Below, one piece after another: positions 8,142 through 16,472 of a DNA stretch of 64,000 bases. The position numbers and the translations under genes were made by a program. Positions within the stretch are counted from its first letter, which is position 1. Every line of letters begins with the position of its first letter. This stretch comes from JAGOMX01 sp041738135 (lineage in GTDB: Bacteria; Pseudomonadota; Alphaproteobacteria; JAGOMX01), in assembly GCA_041738135.1 (NCBI GenBank), contig JBGSQK010000053.1:1-64000 (forward strand), written 5' to 3'. The notes beneath the pieces were generated by a model. The model was not told where the DNA came from. It saw only the letters and a program-made list of their open reading frames with translations, and did not search any database.

Positions 8142-9971
8142 ATGAGCGCATTGAATTTCTTCACCCGCGGCGGGCAATTGGCCGTTCACCAATATCGGAT
8201 GCTTAAGCAGATTTTATCCATTAGCATCGCCATGTCGTTGCTGGTTGGGATTGGGGTTTTTGTGACCCTGATGTATCAGCAAACCACCCCATATCAACGC
8301 TACTTGTACAAAGAATCGCTCTATGCTGAGCTAATGGTCAACATGAGTCTAAATGACGATGACAAGGCCATGCAGGAGTTTAAATATCCTGACGGCATCC
8401 CGCGGCAAGTACAGTCTAAGCGGATCCTCAATAATCCTTCGATTAAAGCGCATATATCATACATAGAAAAATTGGCGGAATTGAATGCCATCAAAGGCTT
8501 GTGGGCGGCATTGGTCATGGTAATGATAGTAATCAGCTTCTTCATCATTCGGGGTTATCGTCAGTCCCTGAAAAAGCTAGAGCGAGGGGGCGAGATCGTC
8601 TCTGCCAAAATCCTTAAGCGGATTATTAGGAAACAAAAGCTGGCATCCGATCTGCATTTAGATGGGCTGCCCCTCATCAAACACAAAGAAACTTCACACA
8701 TCCTCATCACGGGCACGACGGGGTCGGGAAAGACAAATTGCTTTCATACCTTGCTGCCTCAGATCAGGGCGAGGCCTAATCGGGCGATTGTGGTGGATCT
8801 GACTGGGGATTTTGTTGCCAAGTACTTTCGCGAAGGCCAGGATGTGTTGCTGAATCCGCTGGACGCGCGCACAGTCAATTGGTCGCCTTGGGCTGATTGC
8901 TTGACCGAAACGCACTATGATGCCCTAGCGGCGGCAATTGTGACTAAGTCCTCTAGCAATGATAAGTTCTGGGAGAATGCGAGCAAATCCTTGTTATCGG
9001 CAGCTTTCAGAAAGTACGCGGAGCTGGGAGATCGGGACGTCCACAAACTTTATAACCTGCTGGTACGAGCCAATTTGAGCAAATTCAGTCAATTTTTTCA
9101 CAAAACTGAAGCCGCCAGCTATACCCATATGGATGGCGACAAAATGACTATGTCCATAAGAGCTACGCTGGTGAATCATGTCCAGGCGTTTAAACTCTTA
9201 ACTCCGACCGAGAAACCGTTTTCCATCCGCAATTGGGTCAACGAATCACCAGATGGTCAATGGTTGTTCATTTCCGCTAAACCTGATCAAAGGGAGGCGC
9301 TACTGCCTCTCATCAGCGGATGGATCGACACTGCCATTAACGCTTTGATGAGCGAAAAACCAGATTCCAAAAGACGCCTGTGGTTTGTGCTAGACGAGCT
9401 TCCTGCATTACAAAAGCTTCCCTCACTGGAAACAGGTATGGCTGAGGCCAGAAAATACGGTGGCTGTTTCCTAGCTGGCGTACAAAGTTTCCCGCAGTTG
9501 ATCAACACCTATGGCCAGAACCAGGCTCAGTCGGTGCTGGATTTGTTCAACACGAAAATCTTTTTTCGTAATACCGATCCCAACACCACTTCCTGGATTT
9601 CTAAGGTGTTGGGCGAGGCTGAGATCAAGGAACATATGGAGAGCCTTTCCTATGGCGCCAATACTATCCGCGATGGGGTTTCGTTATCGCAGCAAACCAA
9701 AACCAAGCCACTGGTGCTGGCGACTGAGATAGCGTGCTTGCCGGATCTGGAAGCTTACATCAAATTGCCAGCCACTGTGCCAACTGGAAGGGTTAAGATG
9801 CGGTATAAAGAGGTTGAGGCAAAGACAAATGGGTTCGTAGCTCGTTCTGCAACGGTTGTGCTGATGGACAGCTTTGATGAAGAATCTCAAGATGAGCAAC
9901 AAAATAGCTCTGAGGTACCCCCTGTAAGCTCAGGCTCACGACGAGAATTACTTAAAGGTCTTGCAAAGTGA
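8142..9971 (+). CDS. traD: Type IV coupling protein, TraD/VirD4 family (F-type)
   Basis: 609 residues. Two membrane segments near the N-terminus (about residues 25-50 and 115-140) are followed by a RecA-like motor domain with Walker A GTTGSGKT (about 192-199) and a Walker B-like LWFVLDELP. The N-terminus (MSALNFFTRGGQLAVHQYRM) resembles F-plasmid TraD. Family members link the relaxosome to the type IV secretion channel and pump DNA. ATG at 8142 with AAAGG upstream is preferred over GTG at 8133. No mating-channel genes are nearby: upstream is a Sel1 gene, downstream ~38 kb of cargo before traA. The channel may lie outside the window or be lost. Confidence 0.88.
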   Translation: MSALNFFTRGGQLAVHQYRMLKQILSISIAMSLLVGIGVFVTLMYQQTTPYQRYLYKESLYAELMVNMSLNDDDKAMQEFKYPDGIPRQVQSKRILNNPSIKAHISYIEKLAELNAIKGLWAALVMVMIVISFFIIRGYRQSLKKLERGGEIVSAKILKRIIRKQKLASDLHLDGLPLIKHKETSHILITGTTGSGKTNCFHTLLPQIRARPNRAIVVDLTGDFVAKYFREGQDVLLNPLDARTVNWSPWADCLTETHYDALAAAIVTKSSSNDKFWENASKSLLSAAFRKYAELGDRDVHKLYNLLVRANLSKFSQFFHKTEAASYTHMDGDKMTMSIRATLVNHVQAFKLLTPTEKPFSIRNWVNESPDGQWLFISAKPDQREALLPLISGWIDTAINALMSEKPDSKRRLWFVLDELPALQKLPSLETGMAEARKYGGCFLAGVQSFPQLINTYGQNQAQSVLDLFNTKIFFRNTDPNTTSWISKVLGEAEIKEHMESLSYGANTIRDGVSLSQQTKTKPLVLATEIACLPDLEAYIKLPATVPTGRVKMRYKEVEAKTNGFVARSATVVLMDSFDEESQDEQQNSSEVPPVSSGSRRELLKGLAK

Positions 9972-9989
9972 GATGGGGGCGAGACATCC

Positions 9990-10003
9990 CCGTATTACTA
10001 CGG
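9990..10003 (+). promoter_or_regulatory. LuxR-box-like palindrome, promoter of the exported GlmS-like gene
   Basis: CCGTATTACTACGG, extended by one further C/G pair. A consensus TATAAT -10 starts 26 bases after it (10,030), and the ATG is 108 bases away. This is among the clearest examples of the lux-box/-10 geometry seen in this window. Confidence 0.68.
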
Positions 10004-10111
10004 GTAGATTTATACAGCTAAAGCAGATATATAATCGATGGGATGCCACTGGTTTTCCTTTGGCAGCCTATTTGGGTGCAATCAATAACGAAAAATAATA
10101 GAGGAGAAGTA

Positions 10112-11272
10112 ATGTCTAGGAAACAAACTTTAGTTGCTTTATGTCTGGCTGCGGGAGTCGCTTTAATCTCACCATTAAGCGCAAGTACAACATTTATGGA
10201 AAAAGAAATTAATGAACAGGCACAAGTCGTTATGGATACGGCCAGAGTTTTTTATACCGATGATGGTTACGACAAACCTCCAGAGTTTCCAATTGCACCC
10301 TCTGAAATCCGGAGAATTGAATTGGTTGCCTGCGGAACTTCTTATCATGCAAGCCTGGTAAGTCAGTCATGGTTTGAAAACTATGCCCGCATACCAGTAA
10401 CCGTTTCAATAGCTTCCGAGTTTACAAAACGACACCTGTTAGACGATCCAGCAACTACATTGCTGATCTTTTTATCTCAATCTGGCACAACCACTCATAC
10501 TTTGGAGGCCATGAAATATGCTAAAGACAAAGGTTATAAATCCATTTCCATCGTTAACAACGAGGGTAGCCCTATCGCACTTGCGGCTGATTTATCATTT
10601 TGTACCCTTGCGGGCAAAGAAACCTCAGTAGCTGCTACTAAATCTTTTACCACTCAACTTTCAGGTTTAGCTCACCTTGCAACTTGGATGGGGTACGAAA
10701 GAAAGACGATGGATCGGGATGCTGCCGATAGAGCTTTCAGATATTTGAAAGAGCAACTGGCTGATGAAATGACAAGAGTGCTCTCGCGATCCGAGTGGCA
10801 CAAACAGTTGGGGACCATGCTAGCTGGAAAGGCAAACATATTCTGCTTGGGTAGCGGAGTCGGATATGGAATGGCGCGAGAGGCAGCTTTAAAGCTGAAA
10901 GAAACGTCCTATTTCAAGGCTGAGGCAGTGCCGTTGGGAGAGTTAAAGCATGGTCCGTTGGCTATGCTTGATGAAAACTCTGCTGTCTTAATCGTTGCTA
11001 CGCATGAGACGTCAGTGAAAGAACTACAGGCCGCGTATGAGGAAATTCAAAAGAGAAAATCTGATGTTATTGTCCTTGCCAGCAATGCGTTCCACCGCGC
11101 CGTGAATTTACCGTCCGGAGTGTATAAAGTAGCAATTCCAGAAGATATCCCGGATTTTGCAGTTATTGCTTGGGCAATTCCCATTCAACAAATTGCCCTT
11201 GCCCGTTCGCTTGCTTGTGGTTTGAATCCAGACCAACCGCGTGACCTGGTAAAGGCAGTGGTGACTGAGTAA
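10112..11272 (+). CDS. Exported GlmS isomerase domain without the glutaminase domain
   Basis: 386 residues. A clear signal peptide (MSRKQTLVALCLAAGVALIS, cleavage near LSAS) runs straight into FMEKEINEQ, the segment that opens the isomerase half of glucosamine-6-phosphate synthase (GlmS). Two SIS domains follow. Residues equivalent to E. coli GlmS Lys485 and Glu488 (KLKETSY), His504 (ELKHGPLAM) and Lys603 (LVKAVVTE) are all present. The N-terminal glutaminase domain is absent, so it cannot draw ammonia from glutamine. It could still isomerise hexose phosphates, but outside the cytoplasm. Start: ATG with GAGGAGAAGT upstream. LuxR-box promoter upstream, strong terminator downstream. Delivery to a host is speculation. 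Confidence 0.85.
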   Translation: MSRKQTLVALCLAAGVALISPLSASTTFMEKEINEQAQVVMDTARVFYTDDGYDKPPEFPIAPSEIRRIELVACGTSYHASLVSQSWFENYARIPVTVSIASEFTKRHLLDDPATTLLIFLSQSGTTTHTLEAMKYAKDKGYKSISIVNNEGSPIALAADLSFCTLAGKETSVAATKSFTTQLSGLAHLATWMGYERKTMDRDAADRAFRYLKEQLADEMTRVLSRSEWHKQLGTMLAGKANIFCLGSGVGYGMAREAALKLKETSYFKAEAVPLGELKHGPLAMLDENSAVLIVATHETSVKELQAAYEEIQKRKSDVIVLASNAFHRAVNLPSGVYKVAIPEDIPDFAVIAWAIPIQQIALARSLACGLNPDQPRDLVKAVVTE

Positions 11273-11291
11273 GTTAGGGGACATTTTAAGT

Positions 11292-11334
11292 CCGAAGGCG
11301 CCCTAAGTGATGGGCTGCCTTCGGTTTAGTTTTT
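11292..11334 (+). terminator. Intrinsic terminator after the GlmS-like gene
   Basis: Stem CCGAAGGC-GCCC, loop, GGGC-T-GCCTTCGG, followed by TTTAGTTTTT. It is a strong rho-independent terminator that isolates the exported GlmS-like gene from the operon downstream. Confidence 0.85.
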
Positions 11335-11364
11335 GGCATATTGCCTAATTAAAGAAAATCATGG

Positions 11365-12039
11365 ATGAAAAACAGTTACGATCTTCCTCATAAAGAAATC
11401 AGACAGCCAGGTCATCTTATTTTAGTAAATGGCGGTTCCAGTGCTGGCAAGTCATCTGCTTGTCGAGCATTTCAAGACATCGCCGATGAGGAATACATTT
11501 TGCTTGGCATAGACCATTTCTGGCTGGCTATACCACCAAAGCATTGCGACCTTGTTACCGTTGAGCCAAAGTACTTTTTGAGCAAGACGTATCACAAAGA
11601 TGCAAAACCTTATTTTCATATCACACCTGGCCCGTGCTTAGACAACATTATATACGCTAGCTATAAAGCGATTGCGAGCTATCTTGCTGCTGGGGTCAAT
11701 GTTATTTCCGATCAAATATTCTGGAAACCAGAATGGTTTCAAGCAGCCATTGACACCTTTTCACCTTATAAGGTTTTTTATGTGGGGTTAAAGGTGTCCG
11801 ATGAAGAAGGTGCAAAACGCGAACGCAAGCGGAGTGCTGGAGCGAACAATACCGAAGATGGCAGCAGACCAGACGGCTGGAATCGCTGCTCAGCAGAGAT
11901 CACGCATGCCAACATGACTTATGATTTGGAATTAGACAACACTCACCTCAGTATTTTAGAAACTGCGCAGCAAATTCAGGCTGGCTATAGAGCCTGCCCC
12001 AATCCTTCTGCCTTTAAACAATTTTATAAGGGTCATTAG
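11365..12039 (+). CDS. Chloramphenicol phosphotransferase-like P-loop kinase
   Basis: 224 residues. Walker A is GGSSAGKSS (about residues 22-30), in the pattern NGGSSAGKS typical of chloramphenicol phosphotransferase-like proteins, and GIDHFW follows where that family has its substrate-contact acidic residue. The later YDLELDNT segment also fits the family. The known enzyme phosphorylates the 3-hydroxyl of chloramphenicol; relatives have other targets. Function here is by family resemblance only. The hydrolase gene begins immediately after the stop codon, so these are one operon. The ribosome-binding site is weak and another ATG lies just upstream in a different frame. Confidence 0.75.
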   Translation: MKNSYDLPHKEIRQPGHLILVNGGSSAGKSSACRAFQDIADEEYILLGIDHFWLAIPPKHCDLVTVEPKYFLSKTYHKDAKPYFHITPGPCLDNIIYASYKAIASYLAAGVNVISDQIFWKPEWFQAAIDTFSPYKVFYVGLKVSDEEGAKRERKRSAGANNTEDGSRPDGWNRCSAEITHANMTYDLELDNTHLSILETAQQIQAGYRACPNPSAFKQFYKGH

Positions 12040-13242
12040 ATGCGGAAGGCAGCAGCTATTTTAGTATTGTTGCACCTTATTGGTCTGTCTGCCCATGCTA
12101 GCAACCGAAATCACATGGGAGAATTTGAATTTCCAAAACCTTCAGGCCCATTCACAATAGGATACAAGAATATCGAGCTGGAGGACGCTCAACGTGATGA
12201 TTCTTACAATCCTGGGCACAATCGTAGGCTGAAAGTAACCGTTTGGTATCCATCACAGGATCCCTTAAAACTTGAGTCTTACGGAAGTGACGAAATGGAG
12301 ATTTCAGAGCTTGATAAAGAGAGGATTATAAACTCTGTCCCCCAAGATCAACATGATGCCATCTTTCAAGGAATAAAGCAGTTTGGTAGCTTGAAAATTT
12401 ATAGGTTTAAAAACGCCACTCCTGCATGCGGGAAATTTCCTATTATCGTTTTTAGCCCTGGCTATATGGCGAAGGCTATGTCTTATCAGAGGCTTTTCCA
12501 GGAACTGGTGAGCCATGGATATGTTATGATGGCCATTCATCATCCTTATCTTACAGATAGTGTGATGTTTGAAAGTGGAATTATGCTCCGCGTGGATGAC
12601 AGGCCGGATGAAATTGCCCTTTGTACTTATACGAATGATTTGGCCTTTGTGTTGGCGTCTTTACCCGAGATAACGGATAGACTTGATCTTCATCCAACGA
12701 TTGATGAAGGTTCTATTGGCACTATGGGGCACTCCCTTGGTGGAGAGGCTATCATGAGGTCTGCACACAATCCTTCATTTAATATTCAAGCAGCAGCTTG
12801 CCTTGATTCAACCACTTTGCCAGAAGGAGTGAGAAGACAAAACCGGGAGCCATCGGGAGGGCATTTAGGTTTCGATATCCCTTTTATGTATATTCATGGC
12901 GGATCGTGCCCTTTAAAAGGCACCACGCTAGATTCTTTAAAAAGAGCTCAGAGACAGCATGATTTTATTTGTTGCAGAAAGGATAACTTCAAAGTGCTTA
13001 TGAAAGAGGCAACTCATACATGCTTTGGTGATTATCCTTTTTTGCAGCACTCGTTTCCTTCATTAGCGATAGAAGAAGGATTTGGCTATCCCGAAAACTA
13101 CATTGAGGACAATTATCGCAATGCTACGATGATGGTTCGCCTGTTCTTTGATCGGTTTTTAAAGAACAAGACGGGAATTGATATTATGTCATTGAGTGAT
13201 GATAGCATCACTATAGAAACGTGGGAAGATTTATCAAAATGA
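12040..13242 (+). CDS. Exported alpha/beta hydrolase, PAF-acetylhydrolase-like
   Basis: 400 residues. It has a signal peptide (MRKAAAILVLLHLIGLSAHA) and an alpha/beta hydrolase fold with nucleophile elbow GHSLGG (about residue 231) and an oxyanion-side segment FSPGYMAKAMSY. The N-terminal GPFTIGYKNIELEDAQRDD and VTVWYPSQ segments are typical of platelet-activating-factor acetylhydrolase isoform II-like and related lipases. The start is directly after the upstream stop, with AAGGG upstream. A second protein of similar design is at 42,483. Likely acts on esters in the periplasm or outside the cell; substrate unknown. Confidence 0.82.
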   Translation: MRKAAAILVLLHLIGLSAHASNRNHMGEFEFPKPSGPFTIGYKNIELEDAQRDDSYNPGHNRRLKVTVWYPSQDPLKLESYGSDEMEISELDKERIINSVPQDQHDAIFQGIKQFGSLKIYRFKNATPACGKFPIIVFSPGYMAKAMSYQRLFQELVSHGYVMMAIHHPYLTDSVMFESGIMLRVDDRPDEIALCTYTNDLAFVLASLPEITDRLDLHPTIDEGSIGTMGHSLGGEAIMRSAHNPSFNIQAAACLDSTTLPEGVRRQNREPSGGHLGFDIPFMYIHGGSCPLKGTTLDSLKRAQRQHDFICCRKDNFKVLMKEATHTCFGDYPFLQHSFPSLAIEEGFGYPENYIEDNYRNATMMVRLFFDRFLKNKTGIDIMSLSDDSITIETWEDLSK

Positions 13243-13251
13243 GACTGAGTG

Positions 13252-13866
13252 ATGTCTAATAGGCTTCCTTTGTGCACAAAACCAGCAGAATTAATCGTAT
13301 TTCTGGTAGTAGATTCAAATGTAATTATTAGCTTAACGAAGGATGTCGAGCACATCAGCAATTTCCCTTATCCTTACGAATATCATTTGACATTAGGATG
13401 GTTTAGGGACGAAAACCCTGGCCAACTTCGACAGTGGGGCAATCATGCTTTGAAATACGTAAAGATGCTAATTTATGGATTGGAGCTTGAAGCTTTAAAC
13501 GATGGCAATGGCTCATTTAGGATTATCATTGACAGCGCTAGTCGTCAGCCGGTTGCACGAGGAGGCGGGTTCTACTTTCAACCAACTCCCGAGAGCGCCA
13601 AGCAAGCGTTCATCATTCATAAAGAGCTGACTTCACTTCTTTCAACGAATCACATTAGCAGCTCTGAATTGATAGTGGATTATCAGCCCCATATTACTTT
13701 TACACCGCAGATCACACGGGAAATCATTGGCGAACAGCAAGGGAACTCAGTTCTGCATACAATTAATAACAAAATAGCTGGACATCAAGGGGATTTATCG
13801 GGGAGAATCATACTCAAACCAGTGAGGTGCACCCCGTTAGGAAATATGGACTTGAATGCTATTTGA
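13252..13866 (+). CDS. 2H phosphoesterase-like protein
   Basis: 204 residues. Two HxT motifs, EYHLTLGWF (about residue 45) and QPHITFTP (about 140), are spaced as in the 2H phosphoesterase (LigT/CPDase) superfamily, whose members cleave or form 2',3'-cyclic or 2',5' phosphodiester bonds in RNA and nucleotides. No subfamily is evident. ATG at 13252 is preferred; the frame opens one codon earlier at GTG. The last ~22 bases are shared with the end of the GNAT gene at 16,420, read in another frame, so the C-terminus may be a recombination product. Confidence 0.6.
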   Translation: MSNRLPLCTKPAELIVFLVVDSNVIISLTKDVEHISNFPYPYEYHLTLGWFRDENPGQLRQWGNHALKYVKMLIYGLELEALNDGNGSFRIIIDSASRQPVARGGGFYFQPTPESAKQAFIIHKELTSLLSTNHISSSELIVDYQPHITFTPQITREIIGEQQGNSVLHTINNKIAGHQGDLSGRIILKPVRCTPLGNMDLNAI

Positions 13867-13883
13867 TGAGAAAAGTATTGTGA
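13842..13883 (+). pseudogene. Remnant tail of a GNAT gene
   Basis: Read in the frame +1 relative to the 2H gene, these bases encode KYGLECYLMRKVL and stop, matching the C-terminus KYGLECYMMRKQL of the broken GNAT gene at 16,008-16,423. The shared nucleotides 13,840-13,861 are identical to 16,390-16,411. It is best explained as the leftover 3' end of a GNAT copy joined to the 2H gene by recombination. Confidence 0.6.
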
Positions 13884-13894
13884 ATGAGATTCCG

Positions 13895-14371
13895 ATGAAA
13901 TATATCATCCGTAGAGCCAATAGCTCTGATGTGCCAGCGATGGTCCTGCTTTCCCATGAAAAGCGCATGAATTACGAAAAGACTCAACCCCAATTATGGC
14001 GGCATGCAGAAGGAGCGGAAGAGGCGCAAACAAAATGGTTCAGCGAGCTAATGGAGCAAGAAGACCATATTCTTCTCATTGCAGAGTCAGAAAACACTAT
14101 AGTTGGTTTCGTTATCGGCGGTATCATCAAAGCTCCTGAGGTTTATGACCCAAGCGGGCTGACCTTGATGGTTGACGACTTCTGTGTGTCATCCACGGGT
14201 CACTGGCAATCGGTGGGGAACAAACTTCTAGTAGAGCTACAGCGATTGGCCAAAACTGAAGGGGCTACTCAGATACTGGTCGTTTGTGGTGCCCATGATG
14301 AACCTAAAAGGCAATTTATGAAAGACGCGCGCTTGACGATTGCTTCTGAATGGTATGTAGGTGAGATCTGA
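13895..14371 (+). CDS. GNAT-family N-acetyltransferase
   Basis: 158 residues of the GCN5-related acetyltransferase fold: an N-terminal MKYIIRRANSSDVPAMVLLS, a central beta strand (HILLIAESENTIVGFVIGG) and a conserved-length core, but the acetyl-CoA loop is not a textbook Q/RxxGxG/A (WQSVGNKLL). The open frame starts at 13856, but the family's start is the ATG at 13895. The stop overlaps the next ATG by one base (TGATG). Substrate unknown; the surrounding operon is rich in small-molecule-modifying enzymes. Confidence 0.75.
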   Translation: MKYIIRRANSSDVPAMVLLSHEKRMNYEKTQPQLWRHAEGAEEAQTKWFSELMEQEDHILLIAESENTIVGFVIGGIIKAPEVYDPSGLTLMVDDFCVSSTGHWQSVGNKLLVELQRLAKTEGATQILVVCGAHDEPKRQFMKDARLTIASEWYVGEI

Positions 14372-15447
14372 TGACAAGCAGAATTGTAACGCCATACAAA
14401 CCGAAGGTAGCAGAGCAAGGCAGTCTCTTTGATACCTTCTGGACTGAGGCTCAGGCGTTTTGTAATTTTGTTCTGTTTGAACCCACTTGGTTACCAGCGG
14501 ACCTAACAGAAGATTCGAACAAAATGCGACCTGAGTCTCCGTCTTCTCGTGCATCACATAAGTCTGAATATCGTGGGCCAAGCCGGGCCCTATCGATAAA
14601 GCAATTTTTGTATGATTGGGCACCTCCGGCATATGATCATCCTTGTTTGTGGCGAAATGCAGAAATCTCAAAGCCTGAAGAAACTCCATTACCAAAAGCT
14701 TATTTGATGGGGAATAACTACATATGGGTTGGATTAGATCATCGTAGAAAGGCTGCTGCGACCATAAATATGATGCGCACGCAGATCGAAATTACCGTTA
14801 TGGAAGGTAGTTTCGATGACCAAGATCTGATCCAAATTGTATGTGGTTTAGCGCCCGTTAATTCTCACGCTAAAGACTCAATCCTGGCAACGAGTTTTGC
14901 TGAGTTGATGTTTAATCATCGACAAGAGTCAGAAACCATTTCAGTGCCGACCAGCTATTTTAAACACACAAGACAAGAGCATATGAAATGTTATCCATAT
15001 TCCGCCAAAAATGGGAATTTAAATCTAGAATGGTTGCCTGGAAATTGGCTTGCGGACTCATCAATCGAGAATTATCGCTTGGATAGCGTGATCTTGTTTG
15101 GTCTTGACCGGGCAAACATTCAGGAAGCTGAGTACTATTTTGAAAGCACTCTCGAACCGGGCTCTTATATCCGGTTTTTGGTCACGAAAAGTGATGATGC
15201 TCATGCAATTAAATATCCTCCGGCGTTGGGTGATCAAGAGTGTAACAGTGCTGTCATTTATCTTGATATCGGCGGAACTCTTTATCATGCTTGGTCAAAG
15301 GTAAATGATAACGGCTGCCATACCCTCATTTTCAAGATTCGCGAAACAGTTATAAATTGCATAGTCAAACCTGCGCCTTGGACATCTGTTGATTGGGCCA
15401 GAGAACTGTACGCTGCTGTTTATGGAGAAAAGCCTCATGAGCTCTAA
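14371..15447 (+). CDS. Conserved-looking protein of unknown function
   Basis: 358 residues, coupled to the GNAT gene by a one-base overlap. No signal peptide or membrane segment is apparent. It is rich in aromatic residues, with regions such as YIWVGLDHRRKAAATINMM and SDDAHAIKYPPALGDQE. I recognise no family. Position in the operon, between an acetyltransferase and a P-loop kinase, suggests a role in the same modification or detoxification programme, but this is inference. Confidence 0.65.
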   Translation: MTSRIVTPYKPKVAEQGSLFDTFWTEAQAFCNFVLFEPTWLPADLTEDSNKMRPESPSSRASHKSEYRGPSRALSIKQFLYDWAPPAYDHPCLWRNAEISKPEETPLPKAYLMGNNYIWVGLDHRRKAAATINMMRTQIEITVMEGSFDDQDLIQIVCGLAPVNSHAKDSILATSFAELMFNHRQESETISVPTSYFKHTRQEHMKCYPYSAKNGNLNLEWLPGNWLADSSIENYRLDSVILFGLDRANIQEAEYYFESTLEPGSYIRFLVTKSDDAHAIKYPPALGDQECNSAVIYLDIGGTLYHAWSKVNDNGCHTLIFKIRETVINCIVKPAPWTSVDWARELYAAVYGEKPHEL

Positions 15448-15489
15448 ATTAAATATACTGGATTTCGAGTTTATGGGTAACTCAAACTA

Positions 15490-16011
15490 ATGAACAAACC
15501 AAACAAAATAGCTATCCTCGGCAATAGCGGATCAGGAAAATCAACTCTGGCGAGCAAGCTTGGCCAGGGATTGAGCCTTCCTGTTCATCATATAGACTTG
15601 CATTTTTATGTTGAGGAAGCACAACTTCTGACGGATAAAGAATGGACACAAAGGCTGACCACGATTCTCGCGAAGGATAAATGGGTCGTTGAAGGTGGTG
15701 GGGACAATCTTGAACTTCGAATCGAAAAAGCTGATATCGTTGTTTTTATCGACATACCGACCTACGTTTGTTTATGGAGAATCGTAAAAAGATATGTGTT
15801 ATATAAGCTGCAAAAACCACATCTTGCAGAGCCCTATCATAACGCACTGAGCTGGACCATGTTGAAGTATCTACTGACCTTCAATAACAAAAACCGCCCA
15901 GAAATTAGGTTGTTTTTAGATCAATATAAAAACACGAAAAAAATTGTGGTGATTAAGTCCGGCAGTTTTGGAGATAATTTTCTAAATGATCTTATGGGAC
16001 AAAAGCTATGA
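15490..16011 (+). CDS. P-loop kinase, adenylate kinase/topology-modulation (FlaR)-like
   Basis: 173 residues. Walker A GNSGSGKST lies at residues 11-19, followed by a HHIDLHFY segment and a WVVEGGG segment typical of the FlaR/'DNA topology modulation' P-loop family, small kinases of unknown substrate. A paralogous protein sits at 25,845 (GCSGSGKTT, IYMDHIYWKP, WICEGNN). The stop overlaps the start of the broken GNAT gene by four bases (ATGA). Confidence 0.8.
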   Translation: MNKPNKIAILGNSGSGKSTLASKLGQGLSLPVHHIDLHFYVEEAQLLTDKEWTQRLTTILAKDKWVVEGGGDNLELRIEKADIVVFIDIPTYVCLWRIVKRYVLYKLQKPHLAEPYHNALSWTMLKYLLTFNNKNRPEIRLFLDQYKNTKKIVVIKSGSFGDNFLNDLMGQKL

Positions 16012-16423
16012 GCATATCTTTTTTAACAGCAAGCGATCCCGACTCGAACAAGAAAATTGACGAAGGGCTACATTCAGAACTGCAGGCTCTGACCAGTGTA
16101 GCTGTGGACGATTTTATAACCCACAACATCCATGCCCATAGCGGAGACACATTTGTTGGGGGCGCCATCGTTCTGAAATTTGGAGACATCCTCTGGATAG
16201 ACTCTGTTTGGTAGAACCAAGCCATAGGAAAAAAGGGATCGGAAGGCAGCTCAAGCAGGAAGTATTTGTTCAAGCATGCCTTGGCAAAGCCCGACAAGTA
16301 CAGCTGAACACCTTTTTCCCTGAGGCGCAGTCCTTCTTTTCAAAATGCGGCTTTGAAGATGTGGCCATAGTTCCCGATTGGAAATATGGACTTGAATGCT
16401 ACATGATGAGGAAACAACTATAA
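16008..16423 (+). pseudogene. GNAT acetyltransferase broken by a one-base deletion
   Basis: Two overlapping frames together make one GNAT protein. The first ends ...ILWIDSVW followed by TAG; the second carries VEPSHRKKGIGRQL (the acetyl-CoA loop, with GIG) through CGFEDVAIVPDWKY to the end. Adding one G in the GG at 16,210-16,211 gives a continuous WIDSVWVEPSHRKKGIGRQL. The intact gene would be ~139 residues. The ATG overlaps the kinase stop by four bases, so the gene was part of the operon. Sequencing error is the alternative. Confidence 0.8.
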
Positions 16424-16472
16424 GGTTTGCAATATTGCAGAAGGAAATTATCGAATCCACTTTCAAAATTCC

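Noticed and set aside
14237..14695. 152-codon minus-strand frame across the GNAT/unknown gene junction
   Set aside because: It is antisense to two coupled plus-strand genes, has no ribosome-binding site and no recognisable domain.
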